This document shows, piece after piece, positions 33,526 to 45,334 of a stretch of 64,000 nt of DNA. How positions within the stretch are numbered: the stretch's first letter is position 1; each line of letters begins with the position of its first letter. The DNA is from Emydura subglobosa (Eukaryota > Chordata > Testudines > Chelidae): positions 19,532,689 to 19,596,688 of the forward strand of contig ML679956.1 in assembly GCA_007922225.1 (NCBI GenBank). The letters run 5' to 3'. The notes under the pieces were generated by a model. It was given only the letters and a program-made list of their open reading frames with translations, did no database searches and had not been told where the DNA came from. A program made the position numbers and the translations under genes.

Positions 33526-35230
33526 TGTGGCACATTTAAAAAACAAAAACATAAAAAACTTGTCAGTTGATGGCAACTGAAGTGGGTGTAGCTTGTAAAT
33601 AAGGATCCACTCACTGGGCTTGGTTTTTCTTGTGTGTGTTGTTCTTAATCAGTTAATGTCATTTTAGTTAATTAAAAGGACATGACTTTTATTTGGAGAC
33701 ATAATATATGACAACTCTATTGGCTCAGTGTTCACATCTATTTCAGAGACATTTATCTTCTGTAAGAATCTCTTAGATTCTATCTGAGGATTAGACTGCA
33801 GCTACAGGCTGGGATAGAGCTGCCGTGTATCAGAAAGTGAGAGACCAACAAAACTACAGCCTGGAACAATCCAGTGTGACACAGGGGGTTAAACCTACGT
33901 AATGATCAGCATGGATGTTAATTCCCTGTTAGTGCACCCTGGTTTTTTCACTTAAGGACATGGAAGTGCGATAGATCTAATTCGGGTTCTTATTTGAAGG
34001 AAAAGAGTCCATGGTAGGCTCATTCAGGTAGCATAATCTTGAGGAAGTTATGAAACTATTTTCTAAAACTATTTTTGTTTAGCTAGGGGCACAACAAGGG
34101 CCCTTGATTGGAACTGACTAGCGTAATGGCGGATTATGATAGACAGACAGATGGGGCAGATTTGAGTGCCATTGTGACCCATGTGCCTTCTTGGACCCCC
34201 CCGACTTTCTTAGTCCTTCCAGTACCAATGAACACCAGGAGGATGGGCAGACTAGATCCAAGCTTTTGGTGCTTCCTGGGGAAGCGGAGACACAAGAGGA
34301 AGATAGGTTCTGGGGCCCCTAGAACTGCGGTGAGGATGGTGGATTTCAGCCTGGCAACTTCTCTGGGTAAGAGCTTGGGAGTGGGGCGGGAAGACTGTGG
34401 GATGCAGGGGGGAGAGCTTGGCGCTAGTTGCAGAACAATGTGGGAGTAAGAATGCAGGGCTGGGGGTAGGGCAGCAAGAGGGGCATGTGTGTGAAGTTGG
34501 GTACAGTGGGGAGAGCTTGGGTCCAGGTGAAGAGACAGCATGGGAGAGCTCAAGATTTGGTATGGGGGAACAGCAGTGGGAAAGGTGGGGGCTGGTTGTA
34601 AGGGCAGCAGAGGGAGGACTCTGGGCCCCCTTCCTTAGGAAAATTCTGGCTGCTCCCCTATGTTTAGCCTGAATCAGCCTTTATTTTGGGTAATGGAAAC
34701 AAAAAACTAAGAAAATGCCACTCTCAGATCTATTTACTGAATGATTGTCGTTGCCCCTGCCAGTTTCTATCCAAATATCTCCTCAGCACATATTGTTAGC
34801 CTTGCTTAAGCCAGCACAGTTACGGTTGTCTCTTACTCAGCAGAAAGGTTTCAGCCTGGATCCAATTCCCAAGCATTTGCAAAAAACAAAACAAAAAACC
34901 CAGGTCTGGGATGCAAATACTAATGAAGCAGAAACTGATAGTTTTACACGGCTCTGCTTTCTTCTTGCCTTTGCTTTTTGTTCTTTCTTCCCCCTTTCCT
35001 TAGCCAACTGCCAAGAAGGGCCATGTCAGAAAGGTCAATCCAGTCTTGATTCGTGACAACACTAGTCTCAATGGGAGATTTACACTTAGGGGACAGATGG
35101 AGAGATGTATGAAATAGCTTTGGAAGAGTGGAGATTTACACTTGAAATGGTTATGCTATTTCTAATACTACTATCATACTTATACTGAACATTCATCTTC
35201 AGTTCTCAAAGGGAGAGTAAAGTCAACAGC
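33526..35230. other. Unassigned stretch with a G-rich part
   Basis: The part 34,290-34,640 is strongly G-biased on the plus strand with recurring 'ggggagagcttggg' (34,409 and 34,508 areas), possibly a decayed minisatellite. The opposed open frames 34,108-34,449 (+) and 34,553-34,134 (-) lie there and lack domains. The rest is unrecognised. Confidence 0.35.
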
Positions 35231-35239
35231 AGCATACTA

Positions 35240-35375
35240 TCTTTCCTCACCTTTTACAGATTGAGAAAACTAAGGAACAGAGAAGTTAAGTGACTTGCCC
35301 GAGGCTGCATAAAGAATCAATGGTAGAATTCTCTGGTACTCTATTCCTATGCCAAATGCAGGACGGAGCTGGGTT
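35240..35375 (-). mobile_element. MIR-like SINE, antisense
   Basis: 'cttttacagattgagaaaac', 'aaggaacagagaagttaagtg', 'acttgcccgaggctgcata' and 'gaattctctggtactct' follow the antisense MIR order ('attttacagatg.ggaaac', 'gaggcacagagaggttaagt', 'cttgcccaaggtcac'). Confidence 0.75.
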
Positions 35376-35980
35376 AAAGGAGCACTCCCTGTGTTCTTGT
35401 GGCAAGGGTGTGTGTGTCAGGGAGAGGTAGAAGGAGGGGCAGGCTGCCCAGCCTGTAGCATAAACTAGAACAGCCTCAGGGCTGATTTGACTTATGTACT
35501 GGTTGCACCATCACTTGGGGGATGGCACCCACCAGTTGACAAGAGATGGAGCACAGTACTCTCTAGGTATTCTTCATTCCTTCCCACTGCTTGCATGCCA
35601 CATAGTCCGGGGCTGGCAGGACTAGTGTAGAGGCATTTTAGTAGCTCAAGGTGAGGTGGAGAGCCACCCACCCTTTGCACCCGGTGGGTGTTCCTCAGGG
35701 GCTTTTTCCAGCTCCTTTATGCTGTTAGTGAAGTGTAAAGGGGTTGCAGCAGAAGAGAATCAGATCCAATAAATGATGAGATTATATTAAGATAATTGTT
35801 TATAACCCAATATGTTAAGCATTGTCACTTTCATAATTGTTTGTACAAAAATATATATATTTTACTGACACATCTGCCTGCACAGCTTGCTAAAAACAGC
35901 TTCTGGAATTCTCATAAAATCTTACCAGTGTTTGAAGAAGCTCTAGGCAAGGAGGAGCAGGCCAAGGGGAGCAGTGGGGG
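35376..35980. other. Unassigned stretch
   Basis: No gene. A short TA run is at 35,851-35,862. The minus-strand open frame 35,680-35,492 has no signature. Confidence 0.35.
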
Positions 35981-35984
35981 CAAG

Positions 35985-36485
35985 AAACCTAGCTAGCTTC
36001 AAGACTGAGCTTGATAAATTTATGGAGGGGATGGTATGATGGGACAGCCTCATTTGGCAATTGACTGATCTTTGACTACTAGGGGTAAATATTCCCAATG
36101 GCCTGTGATGGGCTGCTAGATGGGGTGGGTTCTGAGTTAATACAGAGAATTCTTTCTGGGTGTCTGGCTGGTGAGTCTTGCCCACACACTCAGGGTTTAG
36201 CTGATTGCCATATTTGGGGTCGGGAAAGAATTTTCCCCCAAGGCAGATTGGCATAGGCACTGGGGGTTTTTCGCCTTCCTCTGCAGCATGGGGCACAGGT
36301 CACTTGCTGGTGGATTCTCTGTACCTTGAAGTCTTTAAATCATTATTTGAGGACTTCATTAACTCAGTCTTAGGCTAGGGGTCTATTGCAGGAGTGGTTC
36401 TGTGGTGAAGTTCTGTGGCCTGCATTCTGCAGGAGGTCAGACTAGATGATCATAATGGTCCCTTATGACCTTAGAGTCTATGAGG
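35985..36485 (+). mobile_element. CR1 LINE 3' end, sense
   Basis: The ordered blocks 'agcttcaagactgagcttga', 'taaatttatggaggggat', 'ttgactactaggggtaaata', 'ggcctgtgatgggctgctag', 'gtgtctggctggtgag', 'gattgccatatttggggtc', 'gggggtttttcgccttcctc' and 'gaggtcagactagatgatca' end in 'gaccttagagtctatgagg', the CR1 3' terminus. This is the best-preserved CR1 copy in the window and is non-coding. It is 5'-truncated, as is typical for CR1. Confidence 0.93.
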
Positions 36486-36689
36486 AAATAGCAGCTAAAG
36501 TGTTGCCACCAATTTCAATGGCACAGTGTGAGTGATCCTTAAAGCTAGAGTCAGATTTACAAATGTTCTGTGCAATGAAGGAACATTCCTTACAAGGAAA
36601 CATCACACTTGGAAGAACTAAGGCAAGGAAATAACCATGCACAAAGATCAGATCGTCTGCTATTCATCACTGGCCACATTGCACCACTC

Positions 36690-36945
36690 AGGCACAATCT
36701 TAATGTAGCGAGCCCCACAAATCAGCAGATATCCACATCTGCCGATGCGGTTGTACTGTTTATCATCTTTGCAGATTGGATGCGAATCCAAATTTTTGTA
36801 TCTGTGCAGGGCTCTAACAGTGACATCGGGTGTTATGGATGCAGCTACATATAAAAGGTGGAGTGTGGGTTGCATACAAGTTAATTATTGCAGATGCCAA
36901 TCCAAATTTTTGTATCTGCACAGGGCTCTACTGATTTGGGGCTCC
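36690..36945. repeat. Dispersed repeat with partial tandem duplication
   Basis: The 30-bp block beginning AATCCAAATTTTTGTATCTG and ending CAGGGCTCTA occurs at 36,785-36,816 and again at 36,899-36,930, about 114 bp apart with two differences. The surrounding words ('agcagatatccacatctgc', 'gatgcggttg', 'tgttatggatgcagctac') match a turtle dispersed repeat that I cannot name. Confidence 0.55.
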
Positions 36946-38425
36946 CTCAGGGGGAGCATTGCAAGGCATTGTACCTAAAATGTCTCCTGGAATTTCCTGG
37001 TGTGCAGAGAGCATGCATCTCTGGAATCATCCTTTAGGAAGGAGCCATATAGACTCCCCACTGTTGGGCTAGCCACCTCTGATAGTTGGTGAATACAGGG
37101 GCAGATTAAAACATCACATCCTGCTTTGCTTTTTGGAGTGGTACGGTAGTATCTTGATGGTTTGAGGATAACCTTTATTTAACTAACAGCAAGAAAAACA
37201 ACAGAGTACTTGTACTACTGTAATCTAGCCTGGCTGTGCTGTCTGTCTCAATACGTGCAACTAGTTCCTGACTTGGTCAGAGATCATTAACAGGAAGTGC
37301 AGCGTTGTGTTGTGTTGTGTTGGGGCAGCTTTACTCCTCTAGAGTTATCAATACTCATTAGTCCCTTATGTCCTCCCTCCTCCTCATTCACTGACTCAAG
37401 TTCCCTTAGTCTGCTGTGCATATTTGTTTATATTAACACTCTCCACCCCCTCAAAAAAACTCCTCACCATCTGCTAGCAAAACAAAGTTATTTCACAGCT
37501 AAACACAGTTCAAGCAGCAATGTGATGCAATGTGTGTTCAACCAATAAATGCACACAGAAAGTTGCCCAAAATTCAGATACATTTTGGAAGAATATAACA
37601 GTTTGGTTAAAATTGTTTTCTCATTTAATGTTCAAACACCCCCTTTACTTCGTGGCTGCTTCTGGCGCTGAAAGGAGAGGTACTGAAATATTGTGAGGGA
37701 GACTGTATTCCCAGTATTTGATCTGGCTCAGGGAGGAAATATTTAGGACAGGCTTTCTTGTAATTTTTTTCCCCTCACAACCTGATTAATACACCACAGG
37801 GGGTTATTTATTAATATTTCCTGTGTGTTTTGTACTAGGGCAGCATGTAGACGGCCATAGCGCTATTTCACTAGGCACTGTGCCGACACCTAGTGAAAGG
37901 TGGTTCCAGCCCCAAAGAGGGTTTGGTGAAGTACTCAAATTTTAATGTGCGTCTCAAACCATGCTTCTTTATTGTTCAGCCATTAGTTCTCAGGCTTGAA
38001 ACATGCCATTTCTGTCTCTCTTTGCTGCTGTTGGTATTATCTTTTTCCTGTCTCTGTGGATTCAAACAATAGAAGTTCTTTTTGTTGTTCATGTCCTTAA
38101 TGTTTACATTGGATTAATATTTCAACTTTTATTTTTCAAAGCTTTGGTAAGTGTAACAGTAACAAAGAAAAGGGGAGTTTTTTTAGCTAATTCAAAGACA
38201 TGTTCTGAAGTTCTCTCTTAATCAGCTGGTTAACATAATAAAGTATGTTGTCATGAAACATTTCTACCTTAGCTGCAACTCATTATATAGGCTGATTAAC
38301 ATTCATATTTATGAGTAATTGGGGAGAACATTAGCAAATATTTAAAATAATATTTATACTTTAGAAGTGCAAAGTCTTTAATAACTGTAATGTGGTAAGA
38401 GTTCTTCTGATAAATAAATTCATCC
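36946..38425. other. Unassigned stretch
   Basis: No gene. A (GTTGT)4 pentanucleotide run lies at 37,304-37,322. Plus-strand open frames at 37,297-37,548 and 38,003-38,221 have no family signature; the second is hydrophobic only because it is T-rich. Confidence 0.4.
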
Positions 38426-38439
38426 TCAAAATACCCCAT

Positions 38440-38590
38440 GTTTCCCTCAGTTTACAGGTGTGAAAACTGAGGCACTCTTACATTTGGCAGCTTATGAAAG
38501 GTTACACAGGAATTTGTAGCAGAGTTATGACTCCAGGCTCCCAAATGGTAACCACTGTCTACTCTAATTTCCCTATCCTCTTCAGCCCTT
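38440..38590 (-). mobile_element. MIR-like SINE, antisense
   Basis: 'cagtttacaggtgtgaaaac', 'tgaggcactctt', 'aaggttacacaggaatttgt' and 'cagagttatgactccaggct' follow the antisense MIR order. Confidence 0.65.
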
Positions 38591-39830
38591 CTAACTGCTC
38601 ATTGTATTCCTAGTTTCTAATAGACATTTGTCCACCTCACAAAACCACCATATATTACAGTACAATATGGTACGGTCACATCTCCTTTCAGGAGAGGCCA
38701 AGGGCTGGAATGAAAGAGGTGTCGCAAGTCACTGGAGAGGCACATTAGCAGAACATTGAGGAATCTCACTCCTTGTATAGTTGAGCTATTCCTAACTCAG
38801 CATAGTGATTAGTCTCTTGTTTTCACTAAATATCAAATTCCGCCACAAAATGTGTGTGTGTGTGTGTATATAGTAGATTAAGTTCATGTTTTTTCCCCCT
38901 AGGTCATTCTGAGCCACAAACTTTCCAATGAAGCGCCTTCCTTTGATTTTTTTCATAAATATTTCTGCTGCAACCCTCTTGCTCTCATTTCTTCCAGTGA
39001 CTTACTGTTAGTTGTTCTATTTAATGCTGTATGACTTTTTACTAGTATGCAGAGAATGTGGGTTTTTTTGTTCTGCAGTCTGAACATTTCAAAGATAGTT
39101 TGGGCTTCCCTAAAGTTTTATGCCATATTATTCTCTTCTTTTTCAGTGTTCAGAAGAAGCCTGGTTTCTTCCCGTTAATTTAATACCTTTGCCACTAGAA
39201 ATTGCTTTATAGGTTTCTTACACATTCTGCAGTGTTTTACTGTGCTCATTATCTGTCTCATTGTTTTCCACAGGTTTGGTACAGTGCTTCCCTATGTGTT
39301 TTCCTTGCTATGCCTCATTTCATGATGTTTTCCAGTGTTTACAAAGGGATTTTTTTCCCATTTGTTTGGCTGATGGTTCTTTCCCTGCTGTTTCAAATGG
39401 CACATTGTAATATATTCTTAATCAGAAATGAGAAACTGATGATCTATGTGGTCATCATTTCCTTCCAGAGCTTCAAATGCTTTCTAAAAGTAAGTCCTGA
39501 AGTGCCTCCAACTTCTGTACCAGTTTTCTTACATGGATTTATAGAGCTATTCAACTGAGCTTTACAAGGGAATGCTGAATTTTAAGAGAGATGCATGCAT
39601 TTTTTTATTAAATCTTTGTAGTGTCTAACACAGTCCAATTGGTTGTGATGGGATTAATTAAATATTTAGTGTCCTGCCATTGTAGCTGAGTCATACTTGT
39701 ATTTGTGAGCTGCAGGTCTGAGTGAGCTGCATTTGTCTGAGATAAAATCAAATGATATTTTTTCTCAGTAGTCCTCAAAACATAAGCCTCTAGTAATAGT
39801 GTCAGCCTAATATGAAATGGAGTAACAGTG
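38591..39830. other. Unassigned stretch
   Basis: A (TG) run of about 10 units with a TATA end is at 38,849-38,872. The open frame 39,202-39,558 (118 codons, plus) is hydrophobic, T-rich and without a recognised domain. I do not call it a gene. Confidence 0.35.
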
Positions 39831-39834
39831 ATGG

Positions 39835-39925
39835 TATTTGTATTACAGTATCACTGGAGGCCTCAATGTGCTAGACACTGTACATTGTAATAAAAACACA
39901 ATAAAAAGTCCTTATCCACATATTG
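39835..39925 (+). repeat. L2/MIR-type tetrapod tail
   Basis: 'tatttgtattacagtatcac', 'ggaggcctcaatgtgctaga' and 'cactgtacattgtaataaaa' follow the same order as 21,520-21,600. Confidence 0.6.
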
Positions 39926-40249
39926 TACAAATGTAGCACTAAAACATGATTCTATATGAAACTAACTGTACCCTTAGAATATTTGTGTACCTGTATTTCT
40001 CACTGAGTTGTCGAATGGAGCAAGCGTCATAAAACGTATAGAGAAAATGTTGCTAGCACAGAATGCTATATTGCTCTTTTGAAGCCCATTGCAGAGTCCC
40101 TCCTATGTAATGTTTACACCACTCTCCTAACACTTATTTTCATATTGTACAGCTTTCCAAGAAATAAAGTGTTGTATGGTCACTAAAATAGGAGCTTGTG
40201 GATCTGATCTCCTAGATGCGATGCCCAGCTTTCTACCACTGTGTGCTAT

Positions 40250-40460
40250 GGGCCAGATTCTGCTACCCTCATGCACCCTGAGGAGTACCTTACTGTGCAA
40301 ATGCTGAGGAAAATGTGACTACTCACAGGAAGGAGTAACTACTCAGAGTGAGTAAGAATGACTGAATCTGACCCTATATTAAGTTGGGCAAGTCACTAAG
40401 GCCTGGATCCCCAAAGGTATTTAGTTGCCTAACTCCAGTTTATTCCAATGTCCTGAGCTA
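40250..40460. mobile_element. Palindromic MITE-like units
   Basis: 40,252-40,373 has 'gccagattctgctaccctca' at the left and 'gaatgactgaatctgaccc' at the right, a decayed CAGATTCTG / CTGAATCTG inverted pair, and shares its middle ('gagtaccttactgtgcaaa') with 25,690-25,817. 40,398-40,445 ('ggcctggatccccaaaggt', 'atttagttgcctaactcc') resembles another short unit. Confidence 0.5.
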
Positions 40461-40789
40461 GGTTAACCTGAAAGGAGGTAGGTCAGGACTGTGCAATGAG
40501 CTGACCTATTATGAGGTTAGCCTTGTGCACTAGGGTCAAAACTTAAACAAAACAATCCAATGCATAGACAAGATCTGAGGAAGTGTTCAGAGGGCCGGGT
40601 GTTCACAAAGAGCGTGCTCTCCCCTGTGAACAGCCTTAGCTCAACTTGTCCTTCCACCCCCTTCCGCTATTCATGTCCCAGGCCTACTTTTTAAAATTTA
40701 TTTTATTTATAGGGTTTTTTTTTCTATTTGTTGGTGCTCATCATTTTGTCTGAATACCTCATATATGTTTGTTAGTTTCTTCTCACAAC

Positions 40790-40960
40790 ACTGCATTGAG
40801 GTAAGGTAGTGTTGTTACAGAGGAGAAACTGAGTCTCAGAAAGGTCACATGACTTTCCCAAGATCCCACATGACTTTCCCAAGATCCTGTCTGTGGCAGA
40901 GCCAGGCACAGAACTCCATTCTCCAGTGCTTTATCCTAAATATCTCACCAATACCAGCTC
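40790..40960 (-). mobile_element. MIR-like SINE, antisense, with 21-bp tandem duplication
   Basis: 'cactgcattgaggtaaggta', 'acagaggagaaactgagtct', 'cagaaaggtcacatgacttt' and 'gtggcagagccaggcacaga' follow the antisense MIR order. CACATGACTTTCCCAAGATCC is present twice in direct contact, at 40,846-40,866 and 40,867-40,887, with no mismatch. So the duplication is far younger than the SINE. Confidence 0.8.
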
Positions 40961-42160
40961 CTCTAGCACCGTAAGTGTTTCTTGGAGGTCAACTATCCAA
41001 GCAAGGCTTAACATTATTTAGCTTGGAATATCTGCCAGATCCTGCTGGCAAACTTCACGTTGTGCAGTCCCCTTTAAAGAAGACTTGCAAATAATTTAAA
41101 AAAAAATTTCACTTGTAATTTTTTACATGTATTTTTAATTCTTTGTAATATATGACAGCCTGATAAGGTTGTTTGTTTTGTAAAGAGATTTTTTTTTCCC
41201 TCCCTGATAGTTTTTTTTACCTTATCAAGACTGGTATTCCCTGGATTTGTGGGAGGACTGGTTTGGGTAGGGGGAGGCATATTAACTTTCTCCTCCTCCT
41301 TAATTGAAGGAGAAGAGTGAAGTTTAATAAAGGTGTACTCCTGTTCAGTGAGCTTAAATGAGTGTTAAAAACTAATAAGAGTTCAAAACAGTCTGACTAA
41401 AATATCCCTTCCTCTGTCAGTTTCTCAGCTTTCACTCTCTTGGCTCTAGTGATGTCATCATTTCAATAGTTTTATAGACCTCCTAGAGACTTGCAATGTT
41501 TGGAGTACTTCTACACAAATGGGTTCTTGTGAGTGGAAGAGGGGGAAGGGCCTGTACAGCATGATATACTTTATTTTTATATAGTATTCTTTATGAACAA
41601 TATTGCATAGTTAGCAGAGAGTCGCATGTGAAAACAGGAGAAAGGGAAGATTTTGAAGGAAAGATATAAAGAAGGTGCCCCTTGTATCCCATTAAATCAG
41701 TGAAGAATTTGGCCAGGAGTGTACTGGCAAAGAAGAAAGGGAAGTCTGATAGATAGCACATCATAAATGATACAAAGTAACTTTCAGTTGTATAGAGTTA
41801 CGGAAAAGTGACACAGGAAGCAGTGTGTGAGACTCATGTTCAGTTTGGCTTGGATAAACATCCCAAAGTTCAATGCTCACTCAAACCTCTTTGGTCTGAA
41901 AAATTGAGCTGGAAATCCCTTTACTGTCTAATAGTATTTAGGCACTTTGGCTTCCAATCCTGGGCTGAACCCAGAAGTTTCAGAGAGACCAACGATAAGG
42001 AGGGTTGAGAGGGCGAATGTTGCTGAACTCTTCAAAACGAAAAACCGTTTGGCTTGGCTTTTGTGGGAAGGTGTTAGGATGTGTACATGAGGGCAAGGGG
42101 TAATTGATCTGAACCAACTCACCCATCCCTACGAAGAGAAGACAAGGCTGGAGTGGAATC
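40961..42160. other. Unassigned stretch
   Basis: No gene or repeat family was recognised. The opposed open frames near 41,808-42,122 have no signature. Confidence 0.35.
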
Positions 42161-42164
42161 AGTG

Positions 42165-42385
42165 GGCTGATGGAGGTCTAATGGTTCGGACAAGAAACTG
42201 GGAGTCAGGAGACCTGTTTCTATTTTCAGTTTTGTACCTGAGTTGCCGTGTATCTTTTGGGCAAGTTTATGTTAGCAGCTCAGCTACTTCATCTCTAAAA
42301 TGTACAATATTTCTGTTTGTAAAGTACCCCAAGGTGCTCTGATGAAAAGCACTATAAATGCAAAATATTATTATTGTTATGGTGT
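42165..42385 (+). mobile_element. MIR/CORE-type SINE, near full length
   Basis: In order: a tRNA-like head ('ggtctaatggttcggacaag', A-box-like; 'ctgggagtcaggagacctg'), a B-box-like 'tttctattttcag', the core ('gttgccgtgtatcttttggg', 'caagttt', 'cagctacttcatctctaaaa'), and an L2-like tail ('gtaaagtaccccaaggtgc', 'tgatgaaaagcactataaat') ending in (ATT)n near 42,368. The order of head, core and LINE-derived tail is diagnostic of this SINE type, mobilised by an L2-type LINE. Confidence 0.8.
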
Positions 42386-43824
42386 GAGTGGTGGGTGGAA
42401 GACAAGATGAAACTGAATACCAAGGGAGGTGAACTTGTAATCACAGTATTCTTATGGGGGCTATTTATACCACTATTGGTTAATATGAGGTTTACATTTA
42501 TATAGAGAGCTATATTTACAGTTTTCTACAACCATTTCCTTTGTTTATATTTTGTCTAATTCTTGACACATCTTAAATATACCAAGACTCCTTCAGTAGC
42601 AAATAATCATAATGTAAATAGGATGAGAAGCTTGCTTTTATAAAACAAAAACGAAACCTTTTGTGATGCATTATTCACTATGTAGGTTATAAACAGCAGC
42701 ACTGCATGTACAATCTGATCATATTGCACTATTTCTACCTTTAAAAACTATTTTGCTTTGTTCTAGCAATTGCGTCTAGCCTTAATACCTTTTTAATAAT
42801 AAAATAGTTGTGAAGGCATAAGGAATAAAATATTTGAGAGTTACAGGATAATGGCATTGGCTTCAATGTTTTTCATATGGTTCATAGGAATTGCCAAGTT
42901 TAATCATAGCTCTACATCTCCAAGGATTTATTTGGTTTGAAATAATTTAGTGTTGCAAATTCAGACATGAAAGTTCTTTTGACCTGAAAGTTTGGCAGCT
43001 CAGTGAACAGAAAACAGTCCTAACAAATTTAAGTGTATTGAAATATTTTAAAATGTAATAAACATGATGATAAACCAGCAGGGCAGATTCAACTAGGTTT
43101 TAAAACTCTTTAATGTAGTTTTGATTAGATACTTTGCACAGGACAAGTGCAAAATAGATGCCTTTTAAGTGTGAACTTTAGTGATTTATTAATTTGTTCC
43201 ATTCAGTGAAAGTGGCTGAATGTTTTATGCACTTTAGATCTAGGAAACACAAGGAGGCTTTCTGTGCACCAGAATTTAAAGTACTCACTAAAAATTGTGT
43301 ACAACCTAATTGTGTGCAACCAGGATTTCACATCCCCACTTACAGATTTTAAGGATTCATTCTAGTTTAAATGTTTACTCTTCTTTTAATAGAAATAAAA
43401 ATAGAGCTTATCTCAGTAATCTTGAAACCTGTGGATTCTTCAGTATGTTCTTACATATATAAAAGTCGTCGTCTTTTTGTGTTCAATAAGATTTTAGGGA
43501 AACTATTCACATGACCTTAATACCCCTGTATCAATATAAAGCTCACAATCCAACTTGCTGTTTTACTATGGACTGCATTCTTTTTCACCAGCTGGAGGAA
43601 CAAATCTGAGCAAGGATGTGTAGACTTATTCAAAAAGCTCGTTGAAACGTGAAACTGGGACAAGGTGAAATGCAAGTTGTAGAATTTTCATTCTAGCACC
43701 TTCCATGTCAGTTCAGTCCTCACAATGGAGCATTCCCCATCTCCATGGTAACTGGTGCCAGATCAGATCTTTCATTTGTGCCCCTAGCTTTGTCTTAGGA
43801 CCACCCTTCAGGAAGAATTCTCCA
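42386..43824. other. Unassigned AT-rich stretch
   Basis: No gene or repeat family was recognised. The minus-strand frame 43,928-43,713 runs partly into the CR1 copy that follows. Confidence 0.35.
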
Positions 43825-44112
43825 GAATAATAATTTCCAAACTCCTTGCCAGAGGAAGTTATGAAGGCCAAGACTATAATAGGATTCAAAAAAGAACTAG
43901 ATAAATTGATGGAGGATAGGTCTAGCAATGGTTATTAGCTAGGATAGGTTGCTGTTTGCCAGAAGCTGGGAATGGGTGATGAGATGGATCACCTGATGAT
44001 TACCTGTTCGATTCATTCCCTCTGAAGCACCTGTCATTGGCCACCAGTGGAAGATAGGATACTGGGCTAAATGGTCTGACCCAGTATGTATGGCCATTCT
44101 TATGTTCTAAAG
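43825..44112 (+). mobile_element. CR1 LINE 3' end, sense, second subfamily
   Basis: 'gccaagactataataggatt', 'aaaaaagaactagataaatt', 'ggatggaggataggtct' (approximate), 'caatggttattagctaggat', 'gcacctgtcattggccacc' and 'gatactgggctaaatggtct' end in 'gtatggccattcttatgttc', a CR1 3' end that differs from the 36.4-kb copy. So at least two CR1 subfamilies are present. Confidence 0.88.
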
Positions 44113-45330
44113 CTGAAAAATACTTATATAAAAGTGCATTTCAACTCAAAACACTTGCAGCAGAGCCTTGACATGAATTTTAGTGATTTCCTGCAGGAAC
44201 CCTATTTCCTCTCAAACTATTGAATAAACGAACAACAGTGTTTAAAAAAAAATCCTGGACATAATTCAATCCTCCGAGAGAGGGCCAGACTGGCATGGAG
44301 GGTCCTAGAATGAAAATTCACAGCTAAGACAAAGTTTTCCCTTTCTCAGTCCACTCCATATCTGTTTTCACAGTGATATGTAGAAAGCAGTGGATCATAT
44401 CTCAGAAGGGAGAAGGATTCAGTTTACCCATGTAAAATTGTGAAAGGGAACATAAAGGTTATGGCCCATAGGGCACTCTGTTCCGTAACACCCTTCAACG
44501 AAATGATGCATCATTAGGGGTGAGGATGTCTGTCCTACAGGGTCTGGTAGACCCAGCAGTAGCCTTAGTGACCTACTCATAAGGTGTCATCCATTTCCCC
44601 CAAAAAACAATTGCTCTATTTTCAGAGTGCATAGTCATGAAAGGAATTGTATGTGGATCTTTGAATGCCTCTGAAAAAGAGCTGTGTATAAGCTTGAAAG
44701 TTTCTCTCTATCTCCCCCTGCCCCCCAATAAGGTATTTCCTTATCTACCTTGTTTCTCTGCTATATACACCTTTATTCCTCTGTAGACTCTAATTTATGC
44801 ATTTCTACTTCCTTTAGATGTTTTGATTCAACCAGAAGGACAAGAATTCCATTTCCTATTATATGAGGAAGATTGTAGTGTACTTGAGACAGAGGCCTGG
44901 TTAATTCCCAGAATTACCATGTTGGATAGAATGTGTAACTAAAGTTTCATTAAGAGTATGCCAAACTCTGTAATTCTTTTGAACAAGAAGATGGTGAGTA
45001 GGCAAGATGCTTTCAGTGAGAAGGGGAAGGGACCTATCATCTGTGCTGCTGAAAGGTGGTTTTATTGGGGCTAATAATCCACAAATCAAGACCATGACAG
45101 GAATCTACATATTGATAACAGATTCCTGAGGATTATTACTCTTATGTGATGGTGATGAGAGATTCTCATGGGTTTCTTACAGTGCAATAGGCCTGCAGTC
45201 ACTACTTTTGTCTTTCCAAAAGTGCTGGCCTTGAGCCTCATTGCCAGGCCATCTTGTAAAAACACTAGTATGTATTTTGCTTCAGCTGACTTTGCCCTGA
45301 TGTATGTCACTTGTGATATCAAGATACATA
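44113..45330. other. Unassigned stretch, possibly containing the end of a retrocopy
   Basis: No recognised repeat. The minus-strand frames 45,397-45,086 and 45,095-44,901 follow directly downstream (on that strand) of the candidate retrocopy. They might be its decayed 3' part, for example GKTKVVTAGLLHCKKPMRI at about 45,215-45,160, but this is not established. Confidence 0.3.
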
Positions 45331-45334
45331 GATA

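Noticed and set aside
34108..34553. Opposed 113- and 139-codon frames
   Set aside because: They fall in the G-biased stretch; Pro/Ser/Leu content on one strand and Gly/Arg on the other reflects composition.
39202..39558. 118-codon hydrophobic frame that could suggest a membrane protein
   Set aside because: The hydrophobicity follows from T-rich DNA, and the start context and family support are lacking.
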